DNA of 64,000 bases. Source: Epiperipatus broadwayi (lineage: Eukaryota > Onychophora > Udeonychophora > Euonychophora > Peripatidae). This document shows positions 35,239 through 47,565 of the stretch, one piece after another; positions within the stretch are counted from its first letter, which is position 1, and each line of letters starts with the position of its first letter. Below the pieces are notes generated by a model. It was not told the DNA's origin and did no database searches. It saw nothing but the letters and a program-made list of their open reading frames with translations. Location of the stretch: positions 2,356,001 through 2,420,000 of the forward strand of contig JAQFVV010012420.1 of assembly GCA_028023455.1 (NCBI GenBank). The letters run 5' to 3'. The translations under genes and the position numbers were made by a program.

Positions 35239-36099
35239 TCATATTTATTTATAATCATGTAATTCTTCTTTATGTTTGTAATTCTAGCTTTCCTTTTAAT
35301 TTATCATGTATACATAATTGTCACGTAAACATTGTATTTGTTTAATAAATATTTGAAGAAAAAAAAACTATTCATGCAAAAAAAAAATGTATATATGATC
35401 ATCCTTTGTTACTAAAAGATATAATGTGTAATAATGTTTTTGAAGAATGTTGAATTTGGAAAAATATAAAATTACTTATATGAAGCTAATTCTGTCAATG
35501 TTAACTTAATTACAAAAGTTTTTCAGGTTTTTGCCAGTTTAAACATAAACAGCAGAAGCATAAAAAATGTGTAAAATCAAAAAGTTCCATATAACTTATG
35601 TTAATAAACTAACTGCAAACTGTAAAAAGTTTTGGGGATATAGCTCTTTTAATCCTGAATAAGATTTTCCAACTTGTTTGTTTGACTGTTCATATTTTAA
35701 AATAAGATTTTAATGAAAAAATAAATGCACGTGTATAATTCATATATTTAAATACTGTATAATTATTTTTCTATTAGAAAAGTCTGTTTTGAAAATAACA
35801 TAAATTAAGAAAACTTTACAATAAATTAGTAATTTATTAAAATTAATTTTAAAAAATGATTTTAAATATATTGCATCTAGTTGTAAATTAAGAAAAAATC
35901 ATTGTTTCATTAAAATTGTTCACTTCAAATAATGAGAAAAAGTCTCCATAAAATGCAATATATTTTCATCAAATAAAATTGGATTTTTTTTTCTCATTAA
36001 AAACACCACATCCATTTGAAGTTAAGTTAAAATCATAGCTTCTCATTTACTAAATTCTAAACCAGTAAGCTAGAAAAAACCTATTAGTCATTATTCTTT
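35239..36099. other. AT-rich stretch without recognisable gene
   Basis: Nothing of note beyond homopolymer runs. Confidence 0.5.
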
Positions 36100-36104
36100 T
36101 TCCA

Positions 36105-36480
36105 TTGTGTAGTATAGGATAGCGATAGAATGATGAACTTGAAAGCTAGAGATTCTAGACCAAAGATCAACTCATTTCTTCAGACACTATATATCACATG
36201 AGCTTTGAATAGACTAACCAATTGATTATTTTTTCACTTAATGTGGTTTAGTACAGCAATAAAGTAATGAATTTAAAAGCTAAAAGTCATTGGACTGAAG
36301 CATAACAGCACTTGAATAGCACATTATCTCCCAATCAACTAACTATTAGATTGTTATTCATCTTCTATCAACTTTTTTTATCCAACAATTTCACCCTTTA
36401 GGTTTTAGAATGGTAGTAGCATTGATCAACTCATGAGTTTAAAATTTCTGGATCAAAGTTCTGTCTGTGGTGATATCACA
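36105..36480. repeat. Three diverged tandem units of about 130-160 bp
   Basis: TAGTATAGGATAGCGATAGAATGATGAACTTGAAAGC (36112), TTTAGTACAGCAATAAAGTAATGAATTTAAAAGC (36248) and TTTTAGAATGGTAGTAGCATTGATCAACTCATGAG (36404) begin three related units. Each is followed by a GATTCTAGACCAAAG / GGACTGAAG / TCTGGATCAAAG segment. The layout recalls tRNA-derived SINE heads, but the boxes are too diverged to be sure. Confidence 0.5.
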
Positions 36481-36559
36481 TTATTTCTCAAATAATTCCA
36501 ATTTGATTTACTATTATTCTCTCCTTATTAAACCTCTATTGCATTTCAATTTTAAAATT

Positions 36560-38199
36560 CATCCAATTTTTACAACATTAACTTTATTCATTCAATAATT
36601 TTACTTTTAGTCATAAATAGATCATAATAAAGTGACATCTTTTAATATAAAAAAAAGATCAAATAGTTTATTGCTCAGGAATTCATAAGAAATTTGAGCA
36701 TGAGAAGTATCAGAGATAGGCTACAGTTCATGGGCCTTAAGTCTACCAAATTATGTAAGGCACATCTTTTAATGAAAAATAGAAACATGCATAAATTCAT
36801 TAATAGTGTCATTAAATTAAACTTCGATACATTGTATAGAAAAAAGTATAAGTTCTCATTAGGAATGATAAAGATATATTGTTTAATTCTTAGGTTTTGT
36901 TAATTACATCACAGAAGTGAGATAAGAATGAAAAATATATAAAAAAGATTTTCTAAATACAATTTTATTTTTCAGTATCCTATTTTGTAGATAAAAAGAT
37001 AAATGATGCAATTAAGAGAGCTGCTATAAATATTGAGGTAAAATTCTAAAATAAAATATTGTTAGAACAGTATTTCTCAACCAGAAAGATTAACACTTAA
37101 TTAGATTTCATTTTAAGTTTTCTCAGTTGGAAATCAGAAACATTAACTTTCAAGCCCACAACTGACATTTTATAATGATAATAATAAAACAATAGAATGA
37201 TTTAAAAGAAATAGTAATAAAATAAATATTAATGGACCTGTCTATTTTTTTTCAGTTCATAAACATACTTTTTTAATAAAATGCTTTCAATTTGTTTTAA
37301 TCCATAATTATTTAAGCAATTTCACTTCAATATTTTAATCAATAAAATTTACTGACAGCATCTCTCAATTCATAATTTAACTATAATGAAAGTGAATGCT
37401 AAATTAGAAAAATTAAAACGTTATTATAAAAACTCATATGCAAATTTAAGAACAGTTTTAAAATTTTAATATTAAAAAGGCACTTTTAACAAAGTACACA
37501 ATTTAAATAAAAGTGCAAAAAATAATTAACCAAATCACATGATTTAATATAAATTTGTAATATTAATATCACAAAAGTACAATCAAAAGTCTAAAAGAAG
37601 TTTTAAAAATATATTATTGATAAAATACATATATTTATGTATATTATTGCCTGTATGCAAATATACACATGAAAGACATCCAATCATTAGCACTTACTCC
37701 TATCATGTCTATGAAGCTAAATAATAAAAAAAATTTACTGATAATTTTCAGGCAGTCAGTACAAAGGGAAAAGATTTATTCTTAACCAAATCTTATCAAA
37801 GCTATAAATGAGACAAGAGATACCATCATCAAGAATTTGCCTAAGTTTTGTCTCCTTTTTTATTATTTTCCTGTGGCAGGAACAAGTTCTAGAATAGGCT
37901 ATTTAATTTATATATTGTATTGCCTATATACTATATAGTTATACTATTACATATAATTTCTATTAAACTGATTCTAAATTCAGTTATTTTGAGTCATGAA
38001 AGCAAAACAGGCTGCATATTAAATCCTGATGATTTTGAATATTGTGTATGAAGAACGATATAATAGTAAACAAAAAATAAAAAATAAAGTTTTTGTTGTT
38101 TATGCATGAATGTAATAAACACAGACTCATATAAATATGATTAGAATATTTATTTCACATAACATACAATAATTATAAATTTGTCAGTGTATATATACG
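36560..38199. other. AT-rich stretch without recognisable gene
   Basis: The short open frame at 36694-36903 lacks motifs. No repeat family noticed. Confidence 0.5.
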
Positions 38200-38320
38200 T
38201 ATATTGGTGATTGTTAATCTTTTCTACATGTGTGTGGTCATGTCTATCAGTTGTATGAGATAGTGTGGATAGTTGAAGGGTGCTTGAAAATCTGAGTTCA
38301 AATCCTCTATACTTATATAA
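38200..38320 (+). mobile_element. tRNA-like segment of the ~0.48-kb repeat family
   Basis: GGTCATGTCTATCAGTTGTATGAGATAG, then GGATAGTTGAAGGGTGCTTGAAAATCTGAGTTCAAATCC. The head resembles an A box and GAGTTCAAATCC a B box. Same sequence family as 26690, 27150, 27620 and 59310. Confidence 0.6.
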
Positions 38321-38339
38321 TATATTTACAAATATTAAA

Positions 38340-38455
38340 ATTACTCAAAATCCAAAACCAAAACAGACTAGCCAAAGAAATAAACTCTAAACATAATCAT
38401 TGGTTTCACTGCTACAAGCATACTTCTCAAGTGCAAAGGACTAAAACAAATCAAC
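38340..38455 (-). mobile_element. Tail of PLE family B, reversed
   Basis: Reverse complement of the 40290-40400 and 21190-21300 tail: CCAATGATT... , CTGCTACAAGCATACTTCTC, then AAGTGCAAAGGAC. Untranslated. Confidence 0.6.
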
Positions 38456-38459
38456 AAAT

Positions 38460-39147
38460 ATATATATGTTGATATGAAGATTTTCATGGGTTGCATATAT
38501 AAAAGACATATTTTGTGGGTTCATCTGTCTTAAAAGAGTTAATTATTGATATATCGCCGTTTCAACTTGATCACACAAGTCATCCACTGGGTGATAAAAG
38601 GTAGAAAGGCGTTTGTAGAGGCACTACAATGACTGATTTGAAAAAAACATTAAAGTGCCACCAATAGCAAAAATATTAAATTAAGAATGTTTTTTAAAAA
38701 AAAATTTCCAAATAGGAGGAAGTTTGCATGTATCATCTTGTTTATTGATACAATCTGGCCTTTTAAGTATCTCAATGGCTTCTCTAATTTTGCACTGGTA
38801 GAGATTATCACATCTGGATATGATCCTGGTACTAGAAAAAACAATTTTATGACCTGAATCTACAGTATGGAGTGAGAGTGCTGATGATGATAAGTGTTGT
38901 TTAACTGCATTAGCATGCTCATCTCTCCTAACACTGATGCAATGATTACTCATACCTATGCAAGTCACTTTACAATTTTCACATGAGATATGATAAACAC
39001 CATGAGATTCAAGAGAATTGAATCCTTAGGCTTGGTTATTATATTGCTGATCTTTTGATGAGTAGAAAATGCTGTATCTATATTATAGCATTTTAATATA
39101 CATCCAATACAATCTGTAGTTCCTTTTACATATGGAACCAAAATCAT
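38460..39147 (-). mobile_element. PLE GIY-YIG endonuclease, best-preserved copy
   Basis: Reverse strand. The frame 38965-39147 begins VPYVKGTTD and continues CIGCILKCYNIDTAFSTHQK and KPKDSILL. Frame 38681-38968 continues TCIGMSNHCISVRRDEHANA, then LSSSALSLHTVDSGHKIVF and KIREAIEILKRPDCINKQDD. This is the classical PLE endonuclease order: PYV-G segment, GIY-YIG-like core, R-DEH catalytic helix region (RRDEHANA), H-DSGH, and REAIEI. One frame shift near 38967 separates the two parts. The domain nicks target DNA for reverse transcription. The tail continues leftward with a CACAAGTCATCCACTGGGTG hairpin region and the GATGAACCCACAAAATATGTC motif (reversed). Confidence 0.88.
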
Positions 39148-39470
39148 ATCCAGATGTGATAATCTCTACCAGTGCAAAATTAGAGAAGCAATTGAGATGC
39201 TTAAAAGGCTAGATTGCATCAATAAGCAAGATGATACATGCAAACTTCCTCCTATTTGGAAAGATTTTTTTAAAAAAACATTCTTAATTTAACATTTTTG
39301 CAATTGGTGGAACATTTTTTTCAAATCAGTGATTGTAGCACCTTTACAACCGTCTTTCTACCTTTTATCATCCAGTGGATGACTTGTGTGATCAAGTCAA
39401 AATGTCAGTATATAAATTTTTTAACATGGATGAACCCACAAAATATGTCTTATATATATATATCCCACAA
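39141..39470 (+). mobile_element. PLE tail, 5'-truncated inverted partner
   Basis: Begins at ATCATATCCAGATGTG, equivalent to an internal codon of the left copy (38820 reversed), and runs through KIREAIEM-KRLDCINKQDD to the hairpin CATCCAGTGGATGACTTG and to ATGGATGAACCCACAAAATATGTC. Its centre of symmetry with the left copy is near 38984, so it is inverted and joined tail-outward. Confidence 0.75.
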
Positions 39471-39482
39471 TTCCCAATTATA

Positions 39483-39876
39483 TCACCCATCATCTAATAT
39501 TAAAAGAACTTCAAATTAATTGCTTCAGAATCACAAATTTTTATAATATTCTTTTATTGTATCATAAATTTTTATAATATTCTTTCATTCTTTTTTTATT
39601 TCATTTCTTTCAATGAAGAGTGTGGCCTGTATCTCTTTCATGGGTTTATAAAGCAGAACTAAGATATTTATTTGTAACTCTATTTTTATGTACCTTTATT
39701 CTTTTATTTAAGCTCAAACTAATCTGACCTATATTTTTTTTTTCACAAAAACCAAGGGAAAATAAACACTACTCCAGGAATAGTCTTCCTATCAAAAATT
39801 TCATTTGTATTATTTAATAAATAATTCACTGTAGTACCCCTTTTCCAAGCAATTTTCTTACTTCCAAAAAAAATAA
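39483..39876 (-). mobile_element. PLE family B C-terminus and tail, left arm of inverted dimer
   Basis: Reverse complement of 39877-40240 over about 350 bases. Landmarks are AATTGCTTCAGAATCA (39520), CATGAAAGAGATACAGG reversed (about 39625), and CCAAGCAATTTTC (39845) against GAAAATTGCTTGG (39895). Confidence 0.75.
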
Positions 39877-40430
39877 TATTTTTACTTGTAACAAGAAAAT
39901 TGCTTGGAAAATAGGTATTACATTGAATAACATTAAAAAATAGGAAGGAAATTTTTGATAGAAAGACTATTTTTGAAGTAATGTATATTATCCCTGGTTT
40001 TTGAAAGAAGTTATATACAGGTCACAGTAGTTTCTGTTCAAATGATAGAGTAAAGGTAGATAAAAGTAGAGTTACAAATAAATATCTTGATTCTGCTTTA
40101 GATATCCATGAAAGAGATACAGGCTACACTATTAGTTTTGATGAGGCTAATGTTATCTTTGAAAGAAATGAAATAAAAAGAATTATTATTAAAAATTTAT
40201 GATTCTGAAGCAATTAACTTGTTTAAGAGTTCCTTTAATATTAAGGGTGTGTAAGTTGTAAGTGGCAATTGTTGGTAATATTTTGTATATATTCATTAAT
40301 TTAGTCCTTTGCATTTGAGAATTCTGCTTGTAGCAGTGAAACCAATAGTTGTCTTTTAGTTTATTTTTTTGGCTAGTTTAGTTTTAAATTTTGGAGAAAT
40401 TTTAATTATTTTATTAACTAACTTAGTTTT
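39877..40430 (+). mobile_element. PLE family B endonuclease C-terminus and tail, right arm
   Basis: A broken frame includes HERDTGYTISFDEANVIFER followed by NEIKRIIIKN (about 40110-40200), which aligns with the endonuclease ending KRRIKESLLL in the insertion at 21066. The untranslated tail TTCTGAAGCAATTAACTTGTTTAAGAGTT... GCTTGTAGCAGTGAAACCAATAG follows. It is truncated at the 5' side and joined to its own mirror image. Confidence 0.75.
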
Positions 40431-40979
40431 AGGCTTTTAATGTTTACATTTAACAAATATACATAGGGAAACTCAAAAATAACTGAAATCATTCTCTGGT
40501 TTGTACATTTGTTGTAGTATATATGTTTCAGCTGTTAAATACTCCTTGCAGGGACCCTTCTCTGCCAAATAACATCACTGTGTAAAATTGTGGTGTCATG
40601 TAGCAATTTTTTTGGAAAATTCATTTCCTATATTGGTCAATAAGGGTTAAAATGATCTAACAATTAACAGGGATTTTTTTTTTTATGAAAACAACATTTT
40701 TTTCTCAAATTTAGTTCATAATAGTCAGGCATTTTATCTGTAAGTTTTGAAACATTTACGTGATGCAATAAAATTTAAACATTCAATTTTTATGCAAAGA
40801 GAAAATACAGATTCCACCCCAACATTGACTTCTCTCAAAGCCTAAGTCTCAAACACTTTTTAATTGAATTTAGCATGTAACCATATTTGCTTGATTTCAC
40901 TTTGTGCAGTTTTTTTTTAATCTCTTAAATGAAAAAATGTATCAACTTTTTTTTTGCAGACTCAGAACTGAGGGGGGAA
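40431..40979. other. AT-rich stretch without recognisable gene
   Basis: No motif recognised. Confidence 0.45.
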
Positions 40980-40984
40980 ATGAC

Positions 40985-41612
40985 AGAAAAAAAACTGATA
41001 ATGATGAGTTTAGAAGAAATGAACTATAAATCTCTTTTTCAGATTATTACTACAGATGAAAATATAATGGATAAAATTAATTATAGAATTGAGCTTGGTT
41101 GAAGTGCTTTTGATAGAAATAATTTAATTATTAAAAATAAATATGCCTAAGTGTTTGAAAAGGAAGAGTTTTAATAAAATATATTTTACCAGTTATTACT
41201 TATGGATGTGAGGCATGGACACTTACCAGAAGAACAATACAGAGACTTCAGACTACTCATAAAGTAAGGAGAGATACATGTTAGGAGTAATAAGAGATAA
41301 AAAATAAAATGCATGGATGAGAGAACAAACAGGTGTTATTGGAAAAAATTAAGAAACCAGAGTTGGGCTGAACATATTACTACTAGTAAGAGATGATAAT
41401 AAATGGACAGTTAAAATCTTAAATTGGATTCCAAGAGATTATAAAAAGACCTTGAAAGAAAGCACATAATAGATGAATGAATGAAATAAGAAAGTAATTT
41501 GAGGTGATAAAGAGAAGAGAGGCTAGTGACTGAAGATGGATACAACTTGGATAGATCTTCATTCCACAGTGGATCAAGTGCTTAAAAATGATGATGATGA
41601 TGAAATAATAAT
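40985..41612 (+). mobile_element. LINE (RTE-like) 3' end with ATG-repeat tail
   Basis: Broken frames read TDENIMDKINYRIEL and SAFDRNNLII, then PVITYGCEAWTLTRRTIQRL (41185-41250), E-KN-SWAEHI and WIPRDYKKTL (41415-41450), and an R-ASD...WI-PQWI end. A GATGATGATGATGA tail (41589-41602) follows. The YLG to LTYG block is the same family as 1-535. A trinucleotide tail marks the true 3' end of the element. 5'-truncated near 40985. Confidence 0.82.
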
Positions 41613-42289
41613 GTTGCTATAGTGAACCTTTGATATGTTGGCTGAGATATAGTGTTTGGTTACCAAGCAACTATTAACATAAGAATCTTCAGATACCTAA
41701 TAGGTTTACCTAACACTTTCAGCTGTATTGTGACTGCATGCCTTATGTGTAGGTGTGGTAACACTTTCAGCTGCCTCATGTTTATCTTACATTCTAGCAG
41801 CTTTCAGTTTTAGTACAAACTTGCCTCACTGCTTTAGCCATATAGGTGGGTAATGTGCATATTACCAGCTCTGACAATAATTTGTTGTTGTCTAACTTTA
41901 TCTACGAATGGACTATTTCTAGTCAGATTCCCTTCCATAATAAAAGCAATCAGATTTACTGAGTAACCTCATCTAGTGACCTGTTTCTTGGATATGTCTT
42001 ATCTATTTGTATATCTATTCACCTGTAACTATAAATGGTCAATCTGGAATCATCCATTAGTTGAAGATAAATTGAGATATAACATTCTCTCCCTCTGGAT
42101 AAAATTAGTGCTGGAGAATGTAGTCATTCAAATGCTTTGGTGGATGTCTTGGTTTCCTGGCTTTATCAGATTCACTTGAACTTTGTAGATTCATCAATGT
42201 TTGCTGATGACTCTTCACTGCTGGTTAATGATTCATTATTGTTAGCTGGTGATTCTTCAATGTTGGCTGGTATCTCTTAACTGTTGATA
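41613..42289. other. Unassigned GC-richer DNA next to the Ty3-type relic
   Basis: Several GGTT/TTGGCTGGT-type short repeats (for example GTTGGCTGGTATC near 42258 and GTTAGCTGGTGATTC near 42241). Could be more of the element that follows, but I see no decisive motif. Confidence 0.35.
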
Positions 42290-43450
42290 GGTGATTTATA
42301 ATTCAACCCTAGCTCTTTTCTATGCCTGTGGTGTCACTGTCCATCAGCTGTTTTAACCACACTGTTTTTAATCTTTTTAATTTGATCACATCTGCATGAA
42401 TCCATTTGGTTAATTCCCTTAACATATGACATAAGATTTGAGCACCTATTTATATTTTAACATTTTTATTTTCATATGATGTCCTATGATTCACCCCCAG
42501 TTTATTATCAATTACTACTGAATAGACTCTTTTTGATATTATTTTATTTGTGAACTGGTTCACTTTAGTCACTGTAAAGCCAAAAGTGATTGTACTAATC
42601 ACACCTTAATAAATTGTTGTGCTTAACAATAGACACAACAAAAGATAAATAAATGATTTTAATCTAGGCATATTAACTTTAACTCTTGTTTGACCCAGGA
42701 GTGATATTTGATTGCCATGATAGTCAATAATTGCTCTCCTTCTAGGATGATGACGATAGTTTTTTTTATTTGTAATAGCCCACTTGTTTTTTGACATAAT
42801 GAATACCGTAAATATGGTATCCAGTTCTATTATTACTGCATATTATTAATAATAATTATGCATTTGAAAACCAAATTAATATCTCTCATATTATTTAAAC
42901 AAGTATTGATTTTTTTTTTAAAATTTTACATTGCCCTTCTGCCTTTTTAAATGAACTCTTCATTCTTTTCTAAGTGACTTGTTTTTGCCTTTTAAAACAT
43001 ACAGCTTCTACGTAACTCACAGCACACTTACAATATCTACTCTGTGTTTCTTGATGTGGTCTTTTAGTGGGTGCATGTTTTGGTTTGTTGCATCTATAAC
43101 AAACTCTAACACTAGTATTATCACTAGTAAATCTGTAACTTCGAAAATCTTTAAATGATCTGATTTTTTGCTCCACAGCTTTAAAATCAGGGACCATTTT
43201 TATTTAATGGAGCAGCCAGAATTGCCATCTGAGTAACATGAGAGGCAGCTATATAAAATATGATATCAGCAGATTGACCCTTAGGATATGGTCTTTCATT
43301 CAGCAAATAAAATGGTATTTCAGAGTTTTATTTAAAAAAATCCCAAATTCACAGTTAGATACAAGCTTCTTTAGCTTAGAGGTAATGTCTCTCATTCTTT
43401 TACCTCCCATTGTGTATAGAGATTGAAATATAACTTTGCATTATTGTTAG
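42290..43450 (-). mobile_element. Ty3/gypsy-type gag-protease relic
   Basis: On the reverse strand, from right to left: a gag segment with KRMRDITSKLKKLVSNCEFG and a KDHILRVNLL stretch (about 43270-43410). Then a nucleocapsid-like region at 42970-43197 shows two CCHC-type knuckles (CYRCNKPKHAPTKRP and RYCKC...EAVCF, both slightly altered). Next come a protease-side segment around QISLLGQTRVKVN (42640-42700) and a decayed stretch to about 42290. In the intact family gag forms particles and the knuckles bind RNA. Stops and changed Cys/His residues show decay. No LTRs were identified. Confidence 0.68.
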
Positions 43451-46400
43451 GGGTTTAGGACAGGAAACTGATATTAGTAGAAATAATGCTTTGTCTAAGT
43501 CAAGCTCATCTGAAAGCACAGGAGCTATTTGGGGATGTAAGATCTTATATGTTTAAAACCCACAGACTGAAACATTATTCTGCATATAGAAAATCACTAT
43601 AACCATGCAAGATGGCCAATTTTCAGGATAGGCTAGATTATAATCTTTTAATAAGCCAATTTTAGCCATTTTGAATTTTTTTTGGTCTAAGAGAATTTTT
43701 TTTTTTTATTCTTTATAGTTACATTTTTTTTTATTGATGCTTTAATAATATTAGCTGTCTCTTTTTTTTTTGTTGTTGTGTCAGATCTGTTATGTGTATA
43801 TAATTGAATATTAAAATAAACTTAAAAAGTGTGTTAGTATCTATTTACATTTAACTCCTATACATATATAAATTCATAATATGACCATTATTATTAGGGA
43901 ATTTAGTTCAAAAGATGAGAAATATATATAAAAAAAGCATTTTACATCAAGTTATATTTTAATTGTTTTTGCTACTATAACATTTAATGCTTACATTCAA
44001 AATTATTAGAGAATTATAATTGTTAATCAAAATGGAAATATTATACTTATGACCTTCTTCAACATCTATTTTCTTTATTTGTCTGCACTATTTATGTTTA
44101 TAACATAGTATTTGAATCACAATCATAATTTTTAATTAATATCCATTATTTAAAATTTATTCTATGAACATATTTATTAATTTCTGACATCATATTATTT
44201 ACTAATTAAAATGAATTCTGATATTAAGATGAAGTCATATTTCTCAATAAAGTTCATATTCCATTAACCCATTTCTAATTGTATTTGGTTCACTATACCA
44301 CACACACATATGTAATATATTTTAGAATAGAAATTTTTGAAGCTAAATCTTATAAAAATGATATGGCAAGTGGAAAAAAAAATAGAAGAGAGCAAAAATA
44401 TCTGAAGATAAATTGAGTATTTTTTTTAGAAAAGTAAAAAAAAAAAAAAACTGTTATAAATAAATAACATAATATGCTATACTGAACTAAGTATTGCAGA
44501 AAATAGATATAAGAATATAATTATTTATAGAACTTTTTCAGACATTTCATGATTTTGACTTTTGTTTTAGTAATGGTCCATCTTATCATCTTATTGTAGC
44601 AATAACTTTTCTTCTAATATCAAAATAACTCACAACAATATCTAATTAAAATAAGCATTGTAACTAATAAAAAAGGTGGATTTGTTTAATTTTTTTAAGT
44701 AAATGCTCTGAGAGAGAAGAAAAATAGATATTTCAGTCATTAAAACTTTGATAGAATTTAAAAAAGAACAAACCATCAATGATCTGATGACAAAAGAATG
44801 AACAACTCTATATGAAACAATAAAAAACTGACAGATGTCACAACTTAATGAAGAAAATAAATGTTGTAGAAAAATTCAATACTAAAATTTTAAAAACATC
44901 TAACCAACAGATAGTTAAAGCATTATATTGTTGACAAAAATGATAAGAGAATCAAAATAACTCACAGTGCTACAATATCTAAAATTTAAATCAAAATAAA
45001 AAAATCTTATATGGCTGTCCATAGTTATCAAAATGTCCCTGCATAAATTTATACACTTTGTAAAATGGCATATTTTGTGCCAGAAATTGCTGGATCAATT
45101 CCCATATAATGTGCTGGAATAAGATCTCCCAAAGAATTAGCCATATGATTACTTATTTTATTTAAAATTATGTTAGATGTAAACTAATATAATAAACTAC
45201 AAATAAATGATTATTGGAAATGTAACAGATTTAAAAATCATTTAATGGAATTTGAAATGTGTTAGAAAATTTTTCAAAAGGCAAATATTAAAAGAATATC
45301 TCCCAATAGCTTTGAAATATTAAATGCATATTATACATAAGCTTTTAATTTTTCAGTGAATTTATACAATCACTAATCAGTCTAATTGATTAAGAGCAAA
45401 TTCCCATTGTATTACCATGATCTTGCAAAAGTCTTAGAAAATTTATTAGTTTACATAATATTATTCAGTATGTAAGAACATTTTTGTGAGACTTTATAAC
45501 ATCAAAATACAATATATGATAACTGAATTACTTATTATTAAAAGTAAGTATCTGCAGGCAAAGCAAAGGTCTTTCCAAAATTTCTTTAAAACCGGTCTGG
45601 GGATGGGGACCATTTAAAATAAAAATGATTTGAATGCCTTCTCTTGTAGTAGCATTTATCATAAATAAAAAAAAGCTTGTTTAGAGCTATTAGCACGCTC
45701 TTAATTTTACATATTTGTAAGTGCAAGCTATATATAAGTCATGTGACATCTGACTTGTTACTATTACTATTTTTAAAACACAGTGAAAAAAAAACAACAA
45801 CTATTTACTAGATGAAATGTTTTATCCCCCTGATATAGATATTTTTAAAATGTAATAAATTGTCAATTAATTTAATATTATAATCAAAATATTACACACA
45901 CAATTAAAGATTAAAACATCTTCAATTTTCCGGGCATTTAGCACAATATATATGTACAGCATAAGTTTATTACTTGTGTATTATTATATCAATATAATCC
46001 CTCTACAGTCTTATGAAGCACATTAAAAATGAACAGCAAAGCACAAATTAAACAATTATTAGGGAATATAGAAAAATGCATAACAAAACAAATAAAGCAA
46101 AGAATACCAAAACAGTGATGGTATAAATGTAATCATGTATTAATTAAAAAAATTAGAGGCAAAATATAATCCATTATGTTAGCAAGTTTTTCAAAGCACA
46201 TTCAAAAGTAAATAAATATAATGCTAAAAATAACCAAACCTGCATTTAATAATCTAAAAATTTTATGTTTCCTAAATACAAAAGAATATCATCGACCAAA
46301 AGTTTACTATCTGTTAATAATATAAATCACATGATTAGCTGTTTGGAAATTATGCATTATATGAGCATTCATAAGCAAATATTGCATACATTAATGCAAA

Positions 46401-46890
46401 TCAAGAAAAAATTATAACTATCTATGCAAAAAAAAAAAAATATATTTCAATATTAGTAAAATCATTATTTTCTGTATATACATAATAATCTCCACAGGAA
46501 TAATCTTTTGTGGGAATTATCTTATCTAAAGTGTAACCCTTAATAATAAATAATGTATTAGCTATTCATTACATATTCAAGATCTAAAAAAATAGCTCAC
46601 GACTCTTAAAGAATTTGATAGGTAGTACTAATGATGACACTTTATTATACTACCCAAACAGATTTTAAGTAAGCATATAATTGTGTTAATTGGTTTTAAT
46701 TTAAATATCAATGTAATATATCATTATATAGCTATCAGAAATTATATATTAATGTATAACAGTTTTAAATATAGAAGGGGTATCTTTGGGATCATTTTCT
46801 GTATATTTTATTGTTTTATATAGGTATACTACTGAAGAAGATGATAGATCAGACAATGAAAAGACTTTATCTATTAACTGGAAGCATATA
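43451..46890. other. AT-rich stretch without recognisable gene
   Basis: No coding homology, RNA gene or paired repeats seen across this stretch. Homopolymer runs near 43690-43770 and 44437-44451. Confidence 0.5.
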
Positions 46891-46891
46891 A

Positions 46892-46995
46892 GGAACTCCA
46901 GAGATTTATCCAATTTATATTTACAATTTTATTATACAATTTGGCTGTAAAATATTTAGCTTTAGGAATATTAAGCCACTCCTAATTATATATAT
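46892..46995. repeat. Flanking direct repeat A (left), 104 bp
   Basis: GGAACTCCAGAGATTTATCC ... AAGCCACTCCTAAT; recurs at 51339-51442 with about two mismatches. The two copies bracket the LTR element. Confidence 0.9.
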
Positions 46996-47210
46996 ACCAA
47001 CAATTTTCCAAAATTAAAATTAAATGATAAACAAATAAAATATAAAGTCTAGGAAGAGGGGGGGTTTTGGTTAGAAAAGTTAAACTAAAAGTTTTATAAA
47101 AGGAAGTAAAGAGTTTATTATTATTAGTTGAAATATAATTTAAAGTTTAAAAATTATAAAGTCTAGGAAGAGTAAGTGAGCGAGTCACCTAACGGATCGA
47201 ACCCAGTACA
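46993..47210 (+). mobile_element. 5' LTR remnant, internally deleted
   Basis: The start TATACCAACAATTTTCC resembles TGTACCAATATTG of the right LTR. The middle shares AAAAGTTTTATAAAA(G/A)(G/A)AAGTAAAGAG with 49835, and the end CCTAACGGATCGAACCCAGTACA matches CCTAACAATTGAACCTGGTACA at 51300-51321. Length about 218 bp against 1664 bp, so most of U3/R is missing. Confidence 0.6.
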
Positions 47211-47212
47211 AA

Positions 47213-47232
47213 TGGCGTAACCAAAGTGGGCC
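47213..47232 (+). other. Decayed primer-binding site
   Basis: TGGCGTAACCAAAGTGGGCC, two bases after the LTR end, resembles the lysine-tRNA-type primer site seen better at 51324 (TGGTGCCCAATGTGGGG). Confidence 0.5.
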
Positions 47233-47565
47233 AAACCTGTCATAAATGACAGTTAACTAAATATTTTGTTTCTTGTTTAAAATTTTTTTTTATACAAAAG
47301 CTAAATTATGTATGTTAAAGTGGTTTAATTTTAAAAAAAGAATTGACCAAAAACTTTTTTCTTTAAATGAAAAGAGATTTTAACATTTACGTTACTTATA
47401 AATAAATCATTCTGTTAAATCAGAGACAGTTAGATATTTTGGGCAGAGCTAACGCATTTAGGAATGGGTGGATAAAAGGACAAAGGGGCGGAGTTAGCCG
47501 TGTTTTTTTTTTAAAAATAAATAAGTCATATATTAAATTTAGTGAAATAAAATATTGTTTTAAAA

